44,544 bases of DNA, from NCBI RefSeq assembly GCF_900640115.1, contig NZ_CAAAIW010000026.1, positions 1 through 44,544 of the forward strand. The letters run 5' to 3'. Below, in pieces: positions 26,124 through 33,999 of the stretch. The notes below the pieces were generated by a model. It saw nothing but the letters and a program-made list of their open reading frames with translations, searched no databases and was not told where the DNA came from. Positions within the stretch are counted from its first letter, which is position 1, and each line of letters starts with the position of its first letter. This stretch comes from Legionella yabuuchiae. GTDB lineage: Bacteria; Pseudomonadota; Gammaproteobacteria; Legionellales; Legionellaceae. Position numbers and translations under genes: made by a program.

Positions 26124-27004
26124 AGATCCTTCGCGGTCATCACCACTTCTAATACACAAACGCGCTTACCGTCCACTTCACTGCGAAAACTTAAGGTTAA
26201 TTCATCACTGGCTTGGTCTTTGAGCGTCAGATAACTCATCAGTTGATTGCCAGGCACAACGAAGTCATTCATTTTAACTCTTCGCATTTCGCGAACTTGA
26301 TAAGACATATCAAATTTTGAATGTTTAATAAAATCACGGGCCATATTGAGCTTTGACTCTAATAAAACCGTCATAGGCAACACTGGTTTTTTTGGAAAAT
26401 GATCTGGAAAATAAGGAGCCATTGGATCCACATGCATTTCGGCGATCATTTGAATACCCGGCTCAAACTCCACAACACGATCAAACGTCATAGGTACATG
26501 CGAAGACGGTCGAGCGATAGGAGTCCTAGCCGCTGCCTTTGAAAAGGTGAGCCCCTCTGAGCCGCTCGGGTGAACTTCAAAAAACTGACGTCTAACCGTC
26601 GCTTCATCGATAAAATCAGCCATCGGCAGCATTGGACCTAAGGCGCTATCAATTCGAAACACTTCTTCATCGCCCACGTAGGCTTGACTATGATAACGCA
26701 CGGAGGTTTCATCCATCGCATCAATGACCGATTCTAATAACAACGTCTCACCAACATAGACAGGCCGCAAGAGATGTGCGCTAGAAACTATGCCTGCGAC
26801 TGGGCGGGCGGTAAAGTCGTTGCAATACATTACATTCCACGCCGCAAGCTGGCCCAGTGTTTCACCAATTAATGAGGGAATAAAGCAAACACGGCCATCG
26901 CCTGTACGGGTCAGATAAAAATCACTATCGGTGACCTGTTTTATCCCCCGGGTTCGTTTACCGGGAGTTAGCTCTACAATTTTATCAACGAATAAAAACC
27001 GCAT
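26120..27004 (-). CDS. Double-hotdog 3-hydroxyacyl-ACP dehydratase (FabZ-like)
   Basis: This 294-residue protein holds two FabZ-like hotdog folds. The first half keeps FLFVDKIVELTPGKRTRG and a Glu (E48 in IGETLGQLAAW) but lacks the HFP histidine. The second half has the full motif DHFPKKPVLPMTVLLES with H202 and E216. In FabZ the catalytic His and Glu come from opposite subunits, so this fused dimer appears to have only one complete site. The start shares one nt with the ACP stop (TAATG). It sits where fabZXL lies in rhizobia, though that protein is a single domain. Confidence 0.85.
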   Translation of the reverse strand: MRFLFVDKIVELTPGKRTRGIKQVTDSDFYLTRTGDGRVCFIPSLIGETLGQLAAWNVMYCNDFTARPVAGIVSSAHLLRPVYVGETLLLESVIDAMDETSVRYHSQAYVGDEEVFRIDSALGPMLPMADFIDEATVRRQFFEVHPSGSEGLTFSKAAARTPIARPSSHVPMTFDRVVEFEPGIQMIAEMHVDPMAPYFPDHFPKKPVLPMTVLLESKLNMARDFIKHSKFDMSYQVREMRRVKMNDFVVPGNQLMSYLTLKDQASDELTLSFRSEVDGKRVCVLEVVMTAKDL

Positions 27005-27417
27005 TAAGCTACAGTTTCGGCTGTTTTCTGCTCGTTAACGGCAGAGACAATAAGCTTACAAAAGGTTTCAACCGTAAACAGGGTTGGAATTTCATTGACT
27101 TTCAAGTTTGATTTGAAATGCTCAGCAGGCACTTCGCTTAGATAATTTTTTAAGGCCTGCATGCCGTTATCAGTCAATACACCACCTTTTTCAAACTCAT
27201 CTTCCGCGAGGTCGCCTCGGGCATTTTTTTCTAATTGTCCACGAGGTATTTTAATGTCAAATTCTTTTTCAAGTTGAAATACTAAATCAAGAAAGTCAAT
27301 GGACTCAGCCCCTAAATCGGCAATCAGACGGCTGTTTAATGACACTTCTTCCTCATCAATTACTAAGACGTCGGCAACGATTTCCCGCACCTTTGGATAA
27401 ACATGTTCTACGTTCAT
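27004..27417 (-). CDS. Acyl carrier protein with long C-terminal tail (AcpXL-like role)
   Basis: This is a 137-residue ACP. The phosphopantetheine serine is S39 in DLGAESIDFLDLVFQLE. After the usual four-helix core (about residues 1-60) it runs on for roughly 50-60 more residues, including FTVETFCKLIVSAVNE, so the final helix is displaced by an insert containing EFEKGGVLTDNGMQALKNYL. Ordinary AcpP has about 78 residues and AcpXL about 92. The ATG at 27417 has AGAGGA 5 nt upstream; an upstream start 24 nt earlier is unlikely. It heads a run of five overlapping or tightly spaced genes. Confidence 0.88.
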   Translation of the reverse strand: MNVEHVYPKVREIVADVLVIDEEEVSLNSRLIADLGAESIDFLDLVFQLEKEFDIKIPRGQLEKNARGDLAEDEFEKGGVLTDNGMQALKNYLSEVPAEHFKSNLKVNEIPTLFTVETFCKLIVSAVNEQKTAETVA

Positions 27418-27436
27418 TTTATTCCTCTGTGTGACC

Positions 27437-27466
27437 AACATTTATCAAAATGTTCGCAGTATATCA
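27437..27466 (-). promoter_or_regulatory. Extended -10 promoter and leader hairpin of the ACP-led operon
   Basis: On the minus strand TGATATACT (27458-27466) is an extended -10 box about 40 bp before the ACP start. No good -35 is seen. Between it and the ribosome site lies a 7-bp stem, AACATTT/AAATGTT (27437-27454), in the 5' leader. Confidence 0.45.
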
Positions 27467-27562
27467 TAAGTTTTCTGAGTGCAGCTACGTTATTGCCCAA
27501 AACTTTCGCTAGTAAGGATAACCATTGTGCTGCGTCCTACGTGCCTATGCCAATGGCTAGTT

Positions 27563-28318
27563 TTAACCAACTACACTATAACCGGCATCGACAAACAAAG
27601 TATGTCCTTTGATCATCTCCGCCTCAGGCAAACACAAGAGATAAACCGCATTGGCGACATCGGCTGGCATCAGTGCACGAGAGGCTAAAGCGTGCGCTTG
27701 ATATTCATCCAATAACTGCTCGCGATTTGGAAAATGCTTTAAGGCATCAGTGTCTACAACCCCCGCAGAGACAGTATTCACACTGATGCCATCTTCTGCA
27801 AGTTCTAAACTTAACGAGCGCACCAAAGCTTCTAAGGCGGCTTTTGAAGCGCCGATAAAAGCATAGTTGGGAATCGCTCGCTGGGCGCCTAGGCTTGATA
27901 GGGCGATCACGCGGCCACCGACTGGCATTAAATGCTTGCCTTCAGTGACTAAGTGATTTAAGGCCAAGGCATTGGTCTCCAAACACCACCGCCAATGTTT
28001 CGTACTCATTTTCGTGGCAGGCTTTAAAACCCCACTTGCAGCGTTACTCACTAGGATATCTAGTTGGTTAAAATGCGTTTTAAATTGTGCATACATCTCT
28101 TTAACAGACTGATGATCGGCCACATTGGCTTGTATCGCGATAGCCTTTCGTCCTAATGCTTCAATTTGAGAAACCAAGGCCGTTGCCTCGTCTGAGCTAT
28201 TGAAATAAACAACAGCAATATCACAACCGGCTTTTGCAAGTTTTATAGCGGTGGCTTTACCAATCCCGCGTGCGCCACCTGTAATGAGCGCCACTTTGTT
28301 GACTAAGACTTGGGTCAT
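27563..28318 (-). CDS. fabL: Enoyl-ACP reductase, FabL-type SDR
   Basis: This 251-residue short-chain dehydrogenase has the NAD(P) motif ITGGARGIGKATA (12-24). The active-site Tyr and Lys are Y152 and K159 in NYAFIGASKAALEAL, a Y-x6-K spacing found in enoyl reductases, not the Y-x3-K of FabG ketoreductases. SSLG and VDTDALKHFPNREQLL closely match FabL as I recall it from Bacillus. It would reduce enoyl-ACP with NADPH. It is 145 bp upstream of the ACP gene on the same strand, so it may form its own transcript. Confidence 0.82.
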   Translation of the reverse strand: MTQVLVNKVALITGGARGIGKATAIKLAKAGCDIAVVYFNSSDEATALVSQIEALGRKAIAIQANVADHQSVKEMYAQFKTHFNQLDILVSNAASGVLKPATKMSTKHWRWCLETNALALNHLVTEGKHLMPVGGRVIALSSLGAQRAIPNYAFIGASKAALEALVRSLSLELAEDGISVNTVSAGVVDTDALKHFPNREQLLDEYQAHALASRALMPADVANAVYLLCLPEAEMIKGHTLFVDAGYSVVG

Positions 28319-28427
28319 AACGATCTCTGCAATAAAAAAGTTGAAAACTACCGCGATTCAGTATGGCTGTCAATGTGGATGCGTGCTGCGAGAAATTGCT
28401 TCCTTCCTTAGTCTAGGGTCGTTAGAC

Positions 28428-28456
28428 TTGTTTCTATCACTCAATCTATGTACTAT
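28428..28456 (+). promoter_or_regulatory. Putative yajR promoter
   Basis: TTGTTT (28428-28433) and TACTAT (28451-28456) are spaced by 17 bp, 33 bp before the yajR ATG. An inverted repeat (AGTCTA, 28410-28415, and TAGACT, 28423-28428) abuts the -35. Confidence 0.5.
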
Positions 28457-28488
28457 CTGCACACTGTTTTTACGTGGTGAAAGTACGA

Positions 28489-29856
28489 ATGAAATTTAAT
28501 TGGATGAACTGCGTTCTTCCTATTGCGGCTATTTTCTCGTTTCGGATGCTTGGATTGTTTATGCTGATTCCAGTGTTTACCGTCTACGCACCAAATTTAA
28601 CGTACGCGACCCCTACCTTAATTGGTATTGCCTTGGGAAGTTATGGCTTAAGCCAAGGATTATTACAAATGCCAATGGGACTCTTATCCGATCGGTTTGG
28701 CCGCAAACCAATCTTAGCGATTGGTTTATTATTGTTTGCTGCCGGAAGTCTGTTAGGGGGGATAACAGACTCAATCTATGGAATGATCGCTGCTCGAATT
28801 TTGCAAGGAATGGGCGCTATTGGTAGCGTATTGATAGCATTAATGGCCGATCTCACTCCTGATGAGCAACGCACCAAAGCCATGGCAGTCATCGGGGCCA
28901 CAATAGGTCTTTCATTTAGCCTCGCCATGGTTGTTAGCCCAACGATCACGCACTACTTTGGCTTATCCGGAATATTTTACTTAACTGCAATTCTCGCGAC
29001 ACTTGGCCTGGTTTTTGTATTTGTCGTTGTTCCTACGCCCGTGAAAGAACCTTTCCATTTTGATAGCGAGATTTCCCCCGCTTTATTGAAACCCGTGCTT
29101 CAAAACCCTCATTTACAACGCTTAAATATTGGCATTTTTTGCCAACACTTTATTCTGACTTCCACTTTTTTCGCCATTCCGATTCTGTTACAGCAACAAA
29201 TAGAGGCGGGACAACTAGAAAAATCCTGGCATTTTTATTTACCGCTGATGGTGTTTTCTTTTCTAGCCATGATGCCATTTATCATAGTTGCTGAACGAAA
29301 AAAACAGGTAAAGCCGGTCTTTGTCGGAGCGGTCACGTTAATCGCATTATGCCAGTTCATATTGATCTTCACCCATTCCTATTGGATAGCGATTTGCCTG
29401 TTGCTCTTTTTCTATTTTATCGCGTTTAATTTCCTTGAAGCGAGTCTCCCCTCCCTAGTTTCAAGGCAAGCCAGTGCTGTAAACAAGGGCACGGCCATGG
29501 GAATCTATTCAAGTTGTCAATTTTTAGGGATTTTTGCAGGCGGCGCCCTGGCGGGGATAGTATACGAAGGTTTCAATAGCACCGGTCTTTTTGTGGTCAA
29601 TAGCCTGGTTGGACTGTTATGGATGGGAGTTGCGGTACTCATGAAACCTTATGTGTACTTTTCCACTCTCATTATCAAACAGCCAGAGGTTGCACCATCA
29701 GAATCGAATTTAAAATCAAAGCTCAAGGCCATTCCCGGGGTAGTAGAGGTTAGTTTTGTTCCTGAAGAAAACAATATTTATTTGCGCCTTAATCATGCGC
29801 AGTATGAGTCTGGCAGCGTTGAACGATTAATCGCGACATTATCGAATAAAAACTAA
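28489..29856 (+). CDS. yajR: MFS transporter, YajR type, with C-terminal YAM-like domain
   Basis: This 455-residue, 12-helix major facilitator protein has motif A (GLLSDRFGRKPILAIG) between helices 2 and 3. After the last helix it carries a roughly 50-residue soluble tail (LKAIPGVVEVSFVPEENNIY, then a Ser/Glu-rich helix), which fits the ferredoxin-like YAM domain of E. coli YajR. Substrate is unknown; a proton-driven drug or metabolite efflux role is inferred. I start at the ATG at 28489; a GTG 15 nt upstream is also open. It is divergent from fabL. Confidence 0.85.
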   Translation: MKFNWMNCVLPIAAIFSFRMLGLFMLIPVFTVYAPNLTYATPTLIGIALGSYGLSQGLLQMPMGLLSDRFGRKPILAIGLLLFAAGSLLGGITDSIYGMIAARILQGMGAIGSVLIALMADLTPDEQRTKAMAVIGATIGLSFSLAMVVSPTITHYFGLSGIFYLTAILATLGLVFVFVVVPTPVKEPFHFDSEISPALLKPVLQNPHLQRLNIGIFCQHFILTSTFFAIPILLQQQIEAGQLEKSWHFYLPLMVFSFLAMMPFIIVAERKKQVKPVFVGAVTLIALCQFILIFTHSYWIAICLLLFFYFIAFNFLEASLPSLVSRQASAVNKGTAMGIYSSCQFLGIFAGGALAGIVYEGFNSTGLFVVNSLVGLLWMGVAVLMKPYVYFSTLIIKQPEVAPSESNLKSKLKAIPGVVEVSFVPEENNIYLRLNHAQYESGSVERLIATLSNKN

Positions 29857-29918
29857 ATAGTACCTAAATTTATTATACATGTACGTTGATGATGGTTTGC
29901 CCTACGAAATGGCGGTAG

Positions 29919-29947
29919 AATTCGTTATAATGATTGTTATACGAATC
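29919..29947. repeat. Inverted repeat over the presumed ssb -10 box
   Basis: ATTCGTTATAA (29920-29930) and TTATACGAAT (29937-29946) pair with a 1-nt bulge. The left arm covers TATAAT at 29926-29931, a likely -10 for ssb. A 7-bp stem ATCCCGT/ACGGGAT follows at 29949-29967. Confidence 0.5.
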
Positions 29948-30046
29948 ATATCCCGTCTTTTACGGGATCCATTCCTAACAATTCAGTTTGCTGTAGGCCT
30001 CTTGCTTATGTCAAACTTACCCTAACAATCGCACAATGGAGAACAT

Positions 30047-30508
30047 ATGGCCCGCGGGATTAATAAAGTTATCTTAGTTGGAAATGTAGGCACTGACCCC
30101 GAAGTTCGTTATATGCCGAATGGCAATGCGGTCACTACCCTGTCCGTTGCTACCAGCGAAACCTGGAAAGATAAGCAAACAGGAGAGAAACAAGAACGCA
30201 CAGAATGGCATCGAGTAGTTTGTTTTAACCGCCTTGGTGAAATTGCCGGCGAGTACATACGCAAAGGATCGAAGCTTTATGTCGAAGGCAGCCTTCGCAC
30301 ACGCAAGTGGCAAGACCAACAAGGTCAAGATCGTTATACAACAGAAATTGTTGCCTCAGATATCCAAATGCTAGACTCAAAAGGTCCATCAAATGCCTAT
30401 AGTGAGCCAAGCATGGAGCAAGGATACCCAACCAGCTCACAAAAGCCAGCACAACCTGTTGCCGAACCGGACGCATTCCAGGATTTGGATGATGATGTTC
30501 CGTTTTAA
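30047..30508 (+). CDS. ssb: Single-stranded DNA-binding protein
   Basis: This 153-residue OB-fold protein has the conserved N-terminal [20 protein letters not shown] and [17 protein letters not shown]. The flexible linker has Gln/Pro-rich repeats, and the acidic tip DDDVPF recruits repair and replication proteins. It is complete and ordinary, on the plus strand, facing the ribosomal cluster. Confidence 0.96.
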   Translation: MARGINKVILVGNVGTDPEVRYMPNGNAVTTLSVATSETWKDKQTGEKQERTEWHRVVCFNRLGEIAGEYIRKGSKLYVEGSLRTRKWQDQQGQDRYTTEIVASDIQMLDSKGPSNAYSEPSMEQGYPTSSQKPAQPVAEPDAFQDLDDDVPF

Positions 30509-30802
30509 TTCCTACCATAGAACATATTGTTAATAAATTTAATTAAGCCCTTAGGCCGTGTTTACAGTTCATCACCACCAACTACGTGCCGAGATACCGG
30601 ATCAAGTCCGGCACATACTTTCTTGTTCGCGGCATCCAGGAGACCTCTATCACAACCAATTTATTTATAGAGGTCGTAACCCTTAATTCAGGATTGGCAT
30701 TAAGCGTTGATCGTGGATTTCAGGGCATAGGCCTGACATCCGGGTGGAGGGATTATCGAATTCCTAGTTGTGAGCAGCCATGTTACATACTAGTGCATAA
30801 GT

Positions 30803-30865
30803 AACTTTCCAGGACCTCATACTGAACGCGTCTTCTGAGACGCTCAGGATGACACCTGGGAAGTT
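30803..30865. repeat. REP-like hairpin (TCATCCTGAGCG type)
   Basis: Outer arms AACTTTCCAGG and CCTGGGAAGTT pair with one mismatch. Inside, TCATACTGAACGCGTC and GACGCTCAGGATGA pair imperfectly. A run of A's follows the right arm. Confidence 0.65.
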
Positions 30866-30921
30866 AAAAAAAAACCTATTTGATTAAATTGAACACCCAG
30901 CCATCGCCAGAATATCAGAGG

Positions 30922-30949
30922 GAAAAAAAGCCAGGCGTAAACCTGGCTT
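30922..30949 (-). terminator. Terminator of the ribosomal superoperon (after rplQ)
   Basis: On the minus strand AGCCAGG and CCTGGCT form a 7-bp stem (loop TTTACG), followed by seven T's. It lies about 20 nt past the rplQ stop. Confidence 0.9.
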
Positions 30950-30968
30950 AGGTAGATCAAGATAGAAG

Positions 30969-31352
30969 TTATTCCGTCTCTTCGCTAAAATCAGTTGGAC
31001 GGTCGACCAATTCTACAACGGCCATCGGCGCATTATCACCGGTTCGGAATCCGCATTTTAGAATTCGGATGTAACCGCCTGGGCGCTCTTTGTAGCGTGG
31101 GCCTAATTGTGTGAATAATTTGCCAACAGCACTCTTACTGCGCAATTGATCAAACGCTTGACGACGTGCAGTAACTGAATCTTCCTTACTGATAGTAATT
31201 AAAGGCTCAATTACGCGACGTAGCTCTTTAGCTTTCGGCAATGTGGTTTTAATCAATTCATGCTCAATGAGTGAATTACACATGTTTGAGAACATTGCTT
31301 TTCTATGGCTACTTGTGCGGCTAAGATTGCGGCCGATGTTACGATGACGCAT
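30969..31352 (-). CDS. rplQ: 50S ribosomal protein L17
   Basis: This 127-residue protein starts at the ATG at 31352 ([17 protein letters not shown]), the invariable L17 N-terminus; longer upstream reading is inside rpoA. It has the family's [20 protein letters not shown] and [20 protein letters not shown]. It is the last gene of the alpha block, 17 bp after rpoA. Confidence 0.97.
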   Translation of the reverse strand: MRHRNIGRNLSRTSSHRKAMFSNMCNSLIEHELIKTTLPKAKELRRVIEPLITISKEDSVTARRQAFDQLRSKSAVGKLFTQLGPRYKERPGGYIRILKCGFRTGDNAPMAVVELVDRPTDFSEETE

Positions 31353-31369
31353 AACTAAAACTCCTAATA

Positions 31370-32362
31370 TTATTCGCCTAGATTCTCTGGCGGCCAATTC
31401 TCAAGTTTCATTCCCAATGATAAGGAGCGAGAAGCAAGCACGTCCTTAATTTCAGTTAGAGACTTCTTACCGAGATTTGGGGTTTTCAACAATTCATTTT
31501 CAGTCTTTTGAACCAGATCACCAATATAATTGATATTCTCAGCTTTTAAGCAGTTTGCTGATCGAACGGTTAACTCAAGGTCGTCTACCGGTCTTAGGAG
31601 AATAGGATCAAACTCTTGGCTTTCTTTCTGATCATGACGCGATTCTTCAAACTTCATATCTACAAAGCTATGCAACTGTCGCTGTAGAATATTTGCAGAA
31701 ATTCGAATAGCTTCTTCAGGATCAATCGTTCCATTGGTTTGCAAATCGATGGTCAATTTATCTAAGTCAGTACGATTTTCAACCCGTGCATTATCGACAA
31801 AATAGGCCACTTTCTTAACCGGTGAAAAAGTACTGTCAATTTTCAACTTACCTACCGACTTCTCTTGCATCTCTTCTTCAAGAAAACGCATGAACGTTTC
31901 AGTTGATCGAAATCCAATGCCTTTTTCAACTTTAAGGGTCATCTCCAGCGAACCATTCTCATTGAGGTTGGCGATCACAAACTCTGGATTTAAAATTTCT
32001 GTACCATGAGTAAGTTCAATATCTCCAGCTGTAACTTGACATGGTCCTTTTTTACTTAACTTTAAGGTTGCTTCATTACCCACAGAAAGTTTAATGGCAA
32101 CTTCTTTTAAATTTAATAAAATATTGACCACATCCTCCTGCACCCCTTCAATGGTGCTGTACTCATGTAACACACCGTCAATACTAGCCTCAGTAATAGC
32201 GCTGCCTGGCATTGACGACATTAAAATACGTCGCAATGCATTTCCAAGCGTGTGACCGAAGCCCCGCTCCAATGGCTCAAGAACAATACGGCTGTGATTA
32301 GGGGTTTCCGATTGAACTTTCAGAACCTTAGGTGTCAGCATTTCATTAATATCAGTATACAT
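31370..32362 (-). CDS. rpoA: RNA polymerase alpha subunit
   Basis: This 330-residue protein has the alpha-NTD dimerisation domain ([21 protein letters not shown], residues about 34-54) and the alpha-CTD ([32 protein letters not shown]) that contacts UP elements and activators. Length matches E. coli (329). It follows rpsD by 18 bp. Confidence 0.98.
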   Translation of the reverse strand: MYTDINEMLTPKVLKVQSETPNHSRIVLEPLERGFGHTLGNALRRILMSSMPGSAITEASIDGVLHEYSTIEGVQEDVVNILLNLKEVAIKLSVGNEATLKLSKKGPCQVTAGDIELTHGTEILNPEFVIANLNENGSLEMTLKVEKGIGFRSTETFMRFLEEEMQEKSVGKLKIDSTFSPVKKVAYFVDNARVENRTDLDKLTIDLQTNGTIDPEEAIRISANILQRQLHSFVDMKFEESRHDQKESQEFDPILLRPVDDLELTVRSANCLKAENINYIGDLVQKTENELLKTPNLGKKSLTEIKDVLASRSLSLGMKLENWPPENLGE

Positions 32363-32380
32363 TCGGCTATATCTCCGATT

Positions 32381-33001
32381 TTACTTTGAGTAAAGTTCGA
32401 CCACCAGGTTAACATTAAAATCAGGTGGAAGATCTTCCAGGGTTGGTGTTGTACTAAATGTACCTTTATACGATGGCAAATCGACATTTAGCCAATCACA
32501 TGAAGCACGTTGTTCAGACAAGGCAACAGCCGCTTTAATACGACCTTGTTCACGCGCTTTTTGTCGCACTGACACAACGTCACCAGGTTTAACTAAAAAG
32601 GATGGTATATTCACCACTTGATCGTTTACCAGGATTGCTTTATGAGCCACCAATTGGCGTGCTTCATTTCGTGTACTGGCGAACCCCATGCGATAAACTA
32701 CGTTATCCAAACGACGCTCCAGTAATGCCATTAAGTTTTCACCAGTAGCACCTTTTTGTCGAGCTGCATGTTTATAGTAATTGCGAAATTGCTTCTCTAG
32801 AACCCCGTATAAACGTCGGATCTTTTGCTTTTCTCGCAATTGCAAGCCATAGTCACTTAAGCGTGGGCGCTTATCCCCATGCTGACCCGGCAATTTTTCG
32901 GATTTGCACTTGGACTTATGATCCCGTACACCACTTTTTAATAATAAATCGGTCCCTTCTCTACGTGATAATTTACACTTTGGACCAAGATATCTAGCCA
33001 T
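32381..33001 (-). CDS. rpsD: 30S ribosomal protein S4
   Basis: This 206-residue primary 16S binder has [19 protein letters not shown], the S4 RNA-binding domain ([20 protein letters not shown]), and the C-terminal VVELYSK. In E. coli S4 represses the alpha operon at the rpsM leader. Confidence 0.98.
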   Translation of the reverse strand: MARYLGPKCKLSRREGTDLLLKSGVRDHKSKCKSEKLPGQHGDKRPRLSDYGLQLREKQKIRRLYGVLEKQFRNYYKHAARQKGATGENLMALLERRLDNVVYRMGFASTRNEARQLVAHKAILVNDQVVNIPSFLVKPGDVVSVRQKAREQGRIKAAVALSEQRASCDWLNVDLPSYKGTFSTTPTLEDLPPDFNVNLVVELYSK

Positions 33002-33017
33002 TGAATACTCCTGATTC

Positions 33018-33416
33018 TTATACGCGACGCTTCTTTGGTGGCTTACAACCGTTATGTGGTATGCCGGTAACGTCAGTTATTTCTACAATCTTAAAGTCTT
33101 GAGAGATCAGTTCACGAATCGTTGATTCACGACCAGGTCCAGGACCATGAACGAATACAGCTACAGATTTCATGCCATAATCTTTAGCCACAGCAGCGGC
33201 TTTTTCTGTGGCAACCTGTGCTGCATACGGTGTGCTCTTACGAGAACCTCTGAAGCCAGAGCCACCTGATGTCGCCCAGCATAACGCATTGCCTTGGCGA
33301 TCAGTAAATGTGATTATCGTGTTATTGAAAGAAGCGTGCACATGTACAATTCCATCAGAGACTTGACGCTTTACCTTCTTACGTGTCTTTTGTTGTTTTG
33401 ACTTAGTTGTTGCCAT
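33018..33416 (-). CDS. rpsK: 30S ribosomal protein S11
   Basis: This 132-residue platform protein has the conserved [41 protein letters not shown] and [13 protein letters not shown], ending PKKRRV. It lies 19 bp after rpsM. Confidence 0.98.
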   Translation of the reverse strand: MATTKSKQQKTRKKVKRQVSDGIVHVHASFNNTIITFTDRQGNALCWATSGGSGFRGSRKSTPYAAQVATEKAAAVAKDYGMKSVAVFVHGPGPGRESTIRELISQDFKIVEITDVTGIPHNGCKPPKKRRV

Positions 33417-33435
33417 CTTAAAATCCTAAGTGATA

Positions 33436-33789
33436 TTAAACTGCGCCTTTACGTCGGCCCTTTCGAGTTCTTGCATTCGTTTTAGTTCTCTGCCCACGAA
33501 CTGGAAGCCCTCTTCTATGTCTAAGACCACGGTAGCAGCCTAAATCCATCAGTCGCTTAATATTCATGCTTACTACGCGGCGCAAATCACCTTCAACGGT
33601 AATTTTTGCAATTTGTGAGCGAATGCTATCAAGCTCTGAATCGGTTAATTCAGTAACTTTTTTGGTTGTCTCAATACCTGCATTTTCGCAAATAGTCTTG
33701 GACGTTTGTTTTCCAATACCGTAGATGTAGGTCAATGCGATGACCACATGTTTGTTATCCGGTATATTAACTCCTGCAATACGAGCCAT
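33436..33789 (-). CDS. rpsM: 30S ribosomal protein S13
   Basis: This 117-residue head protein has [20 protein letters not shown], the helix-two-turn-helix [18 protein letters not shown], and the basic tail [17 protein letters not shown]. It starts 78 bp after rpmJ, where a leader structure is possible. Confidence 0.98.
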   Translation of the reverse strand: MARIAGVNIPDNKHVVIALTYIYGIGKQTSKTICENAGIETTKKVTELTDSELDSIRSQIAKITVEGDLRRVVSMNIKRLMDLGCYRGLRHRRGLPVRGQRTKTNARTRKGRRKGAV

Positions 33790-33867
33790 TAATTTGTTCT
33801 CCGATCTTTACTTGCTCTGCCGAAAGGGACAGAAGAATACTAGTTTCAGTGATTAAAATCAAGAGGG
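33790..33867 (-). promoter_or_regulatory. Possible S4-controlled leader before rpsM
   Basis: The 78-bp gap contains an inverted pair (TCTGTC and GGCAGA with a G-U) before a GGAG ribosome site. In E. coli S4 binds a pseudoknot at this point. I only see a simple stem, not the full pseudoknot. Confidence 0.3.
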
Positions 33868-33981
33868 TTACCCTTGCTTTTGCTTGTGCCGTGCATCTTT
33901 ACAGATCACACGAACAGTACCACCACGTTTAATAATCTTGCAATTGCGGCAAATTCGTTTAACTGACGCTCTAACTTTCAT
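33868..33981 (-). CDS. rpmJ: 50S ribosomal protein L36
   Basis: This is a 37-residue protein, [20 protein letters not shown] and onward, ending DARHKQKQG. The zinc-ribbon ligands C11, C14, C27 and H32 are all present, so it is the zinc-binding form. It sits between secY and rpsM, 18 bp after secY. A second ATG three nt upstream is also possible; GGAG precedes both. Confidence 0.95.
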   Translation of the reverse strand: MKVRASVKRICRNCKIIKRGGTVRVICKDARHKQKQG

Positions 33982-33999
33982 CATTTACTCCAAAATAAA

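Larger units (their letters stand above)
30509..30968. other. 460-bp gap between ssb and rplQ
   Basis: No gene is supported. It holds repeat-like sequences: an inverted GTGCCG...CGGCAC (30585-30614, with CCGGATCAAGTCCGGCAC inside), an imperfect hairpin element (30803-30865), and the rplQ terminator. Composition is unlike the flanking genes. Confidence 0.7.

Noticed and set aside
30225-30518. 97-codon minus-strand frame opposite ssb
   Set aside because: Antisense shadow of a conserved gene.
30586-30804. 72-codon frame in the ssb-rplQ gap
   Set aside because: Overlaps the GTGCCG/CGGCAC repeat and shows no conserved features.
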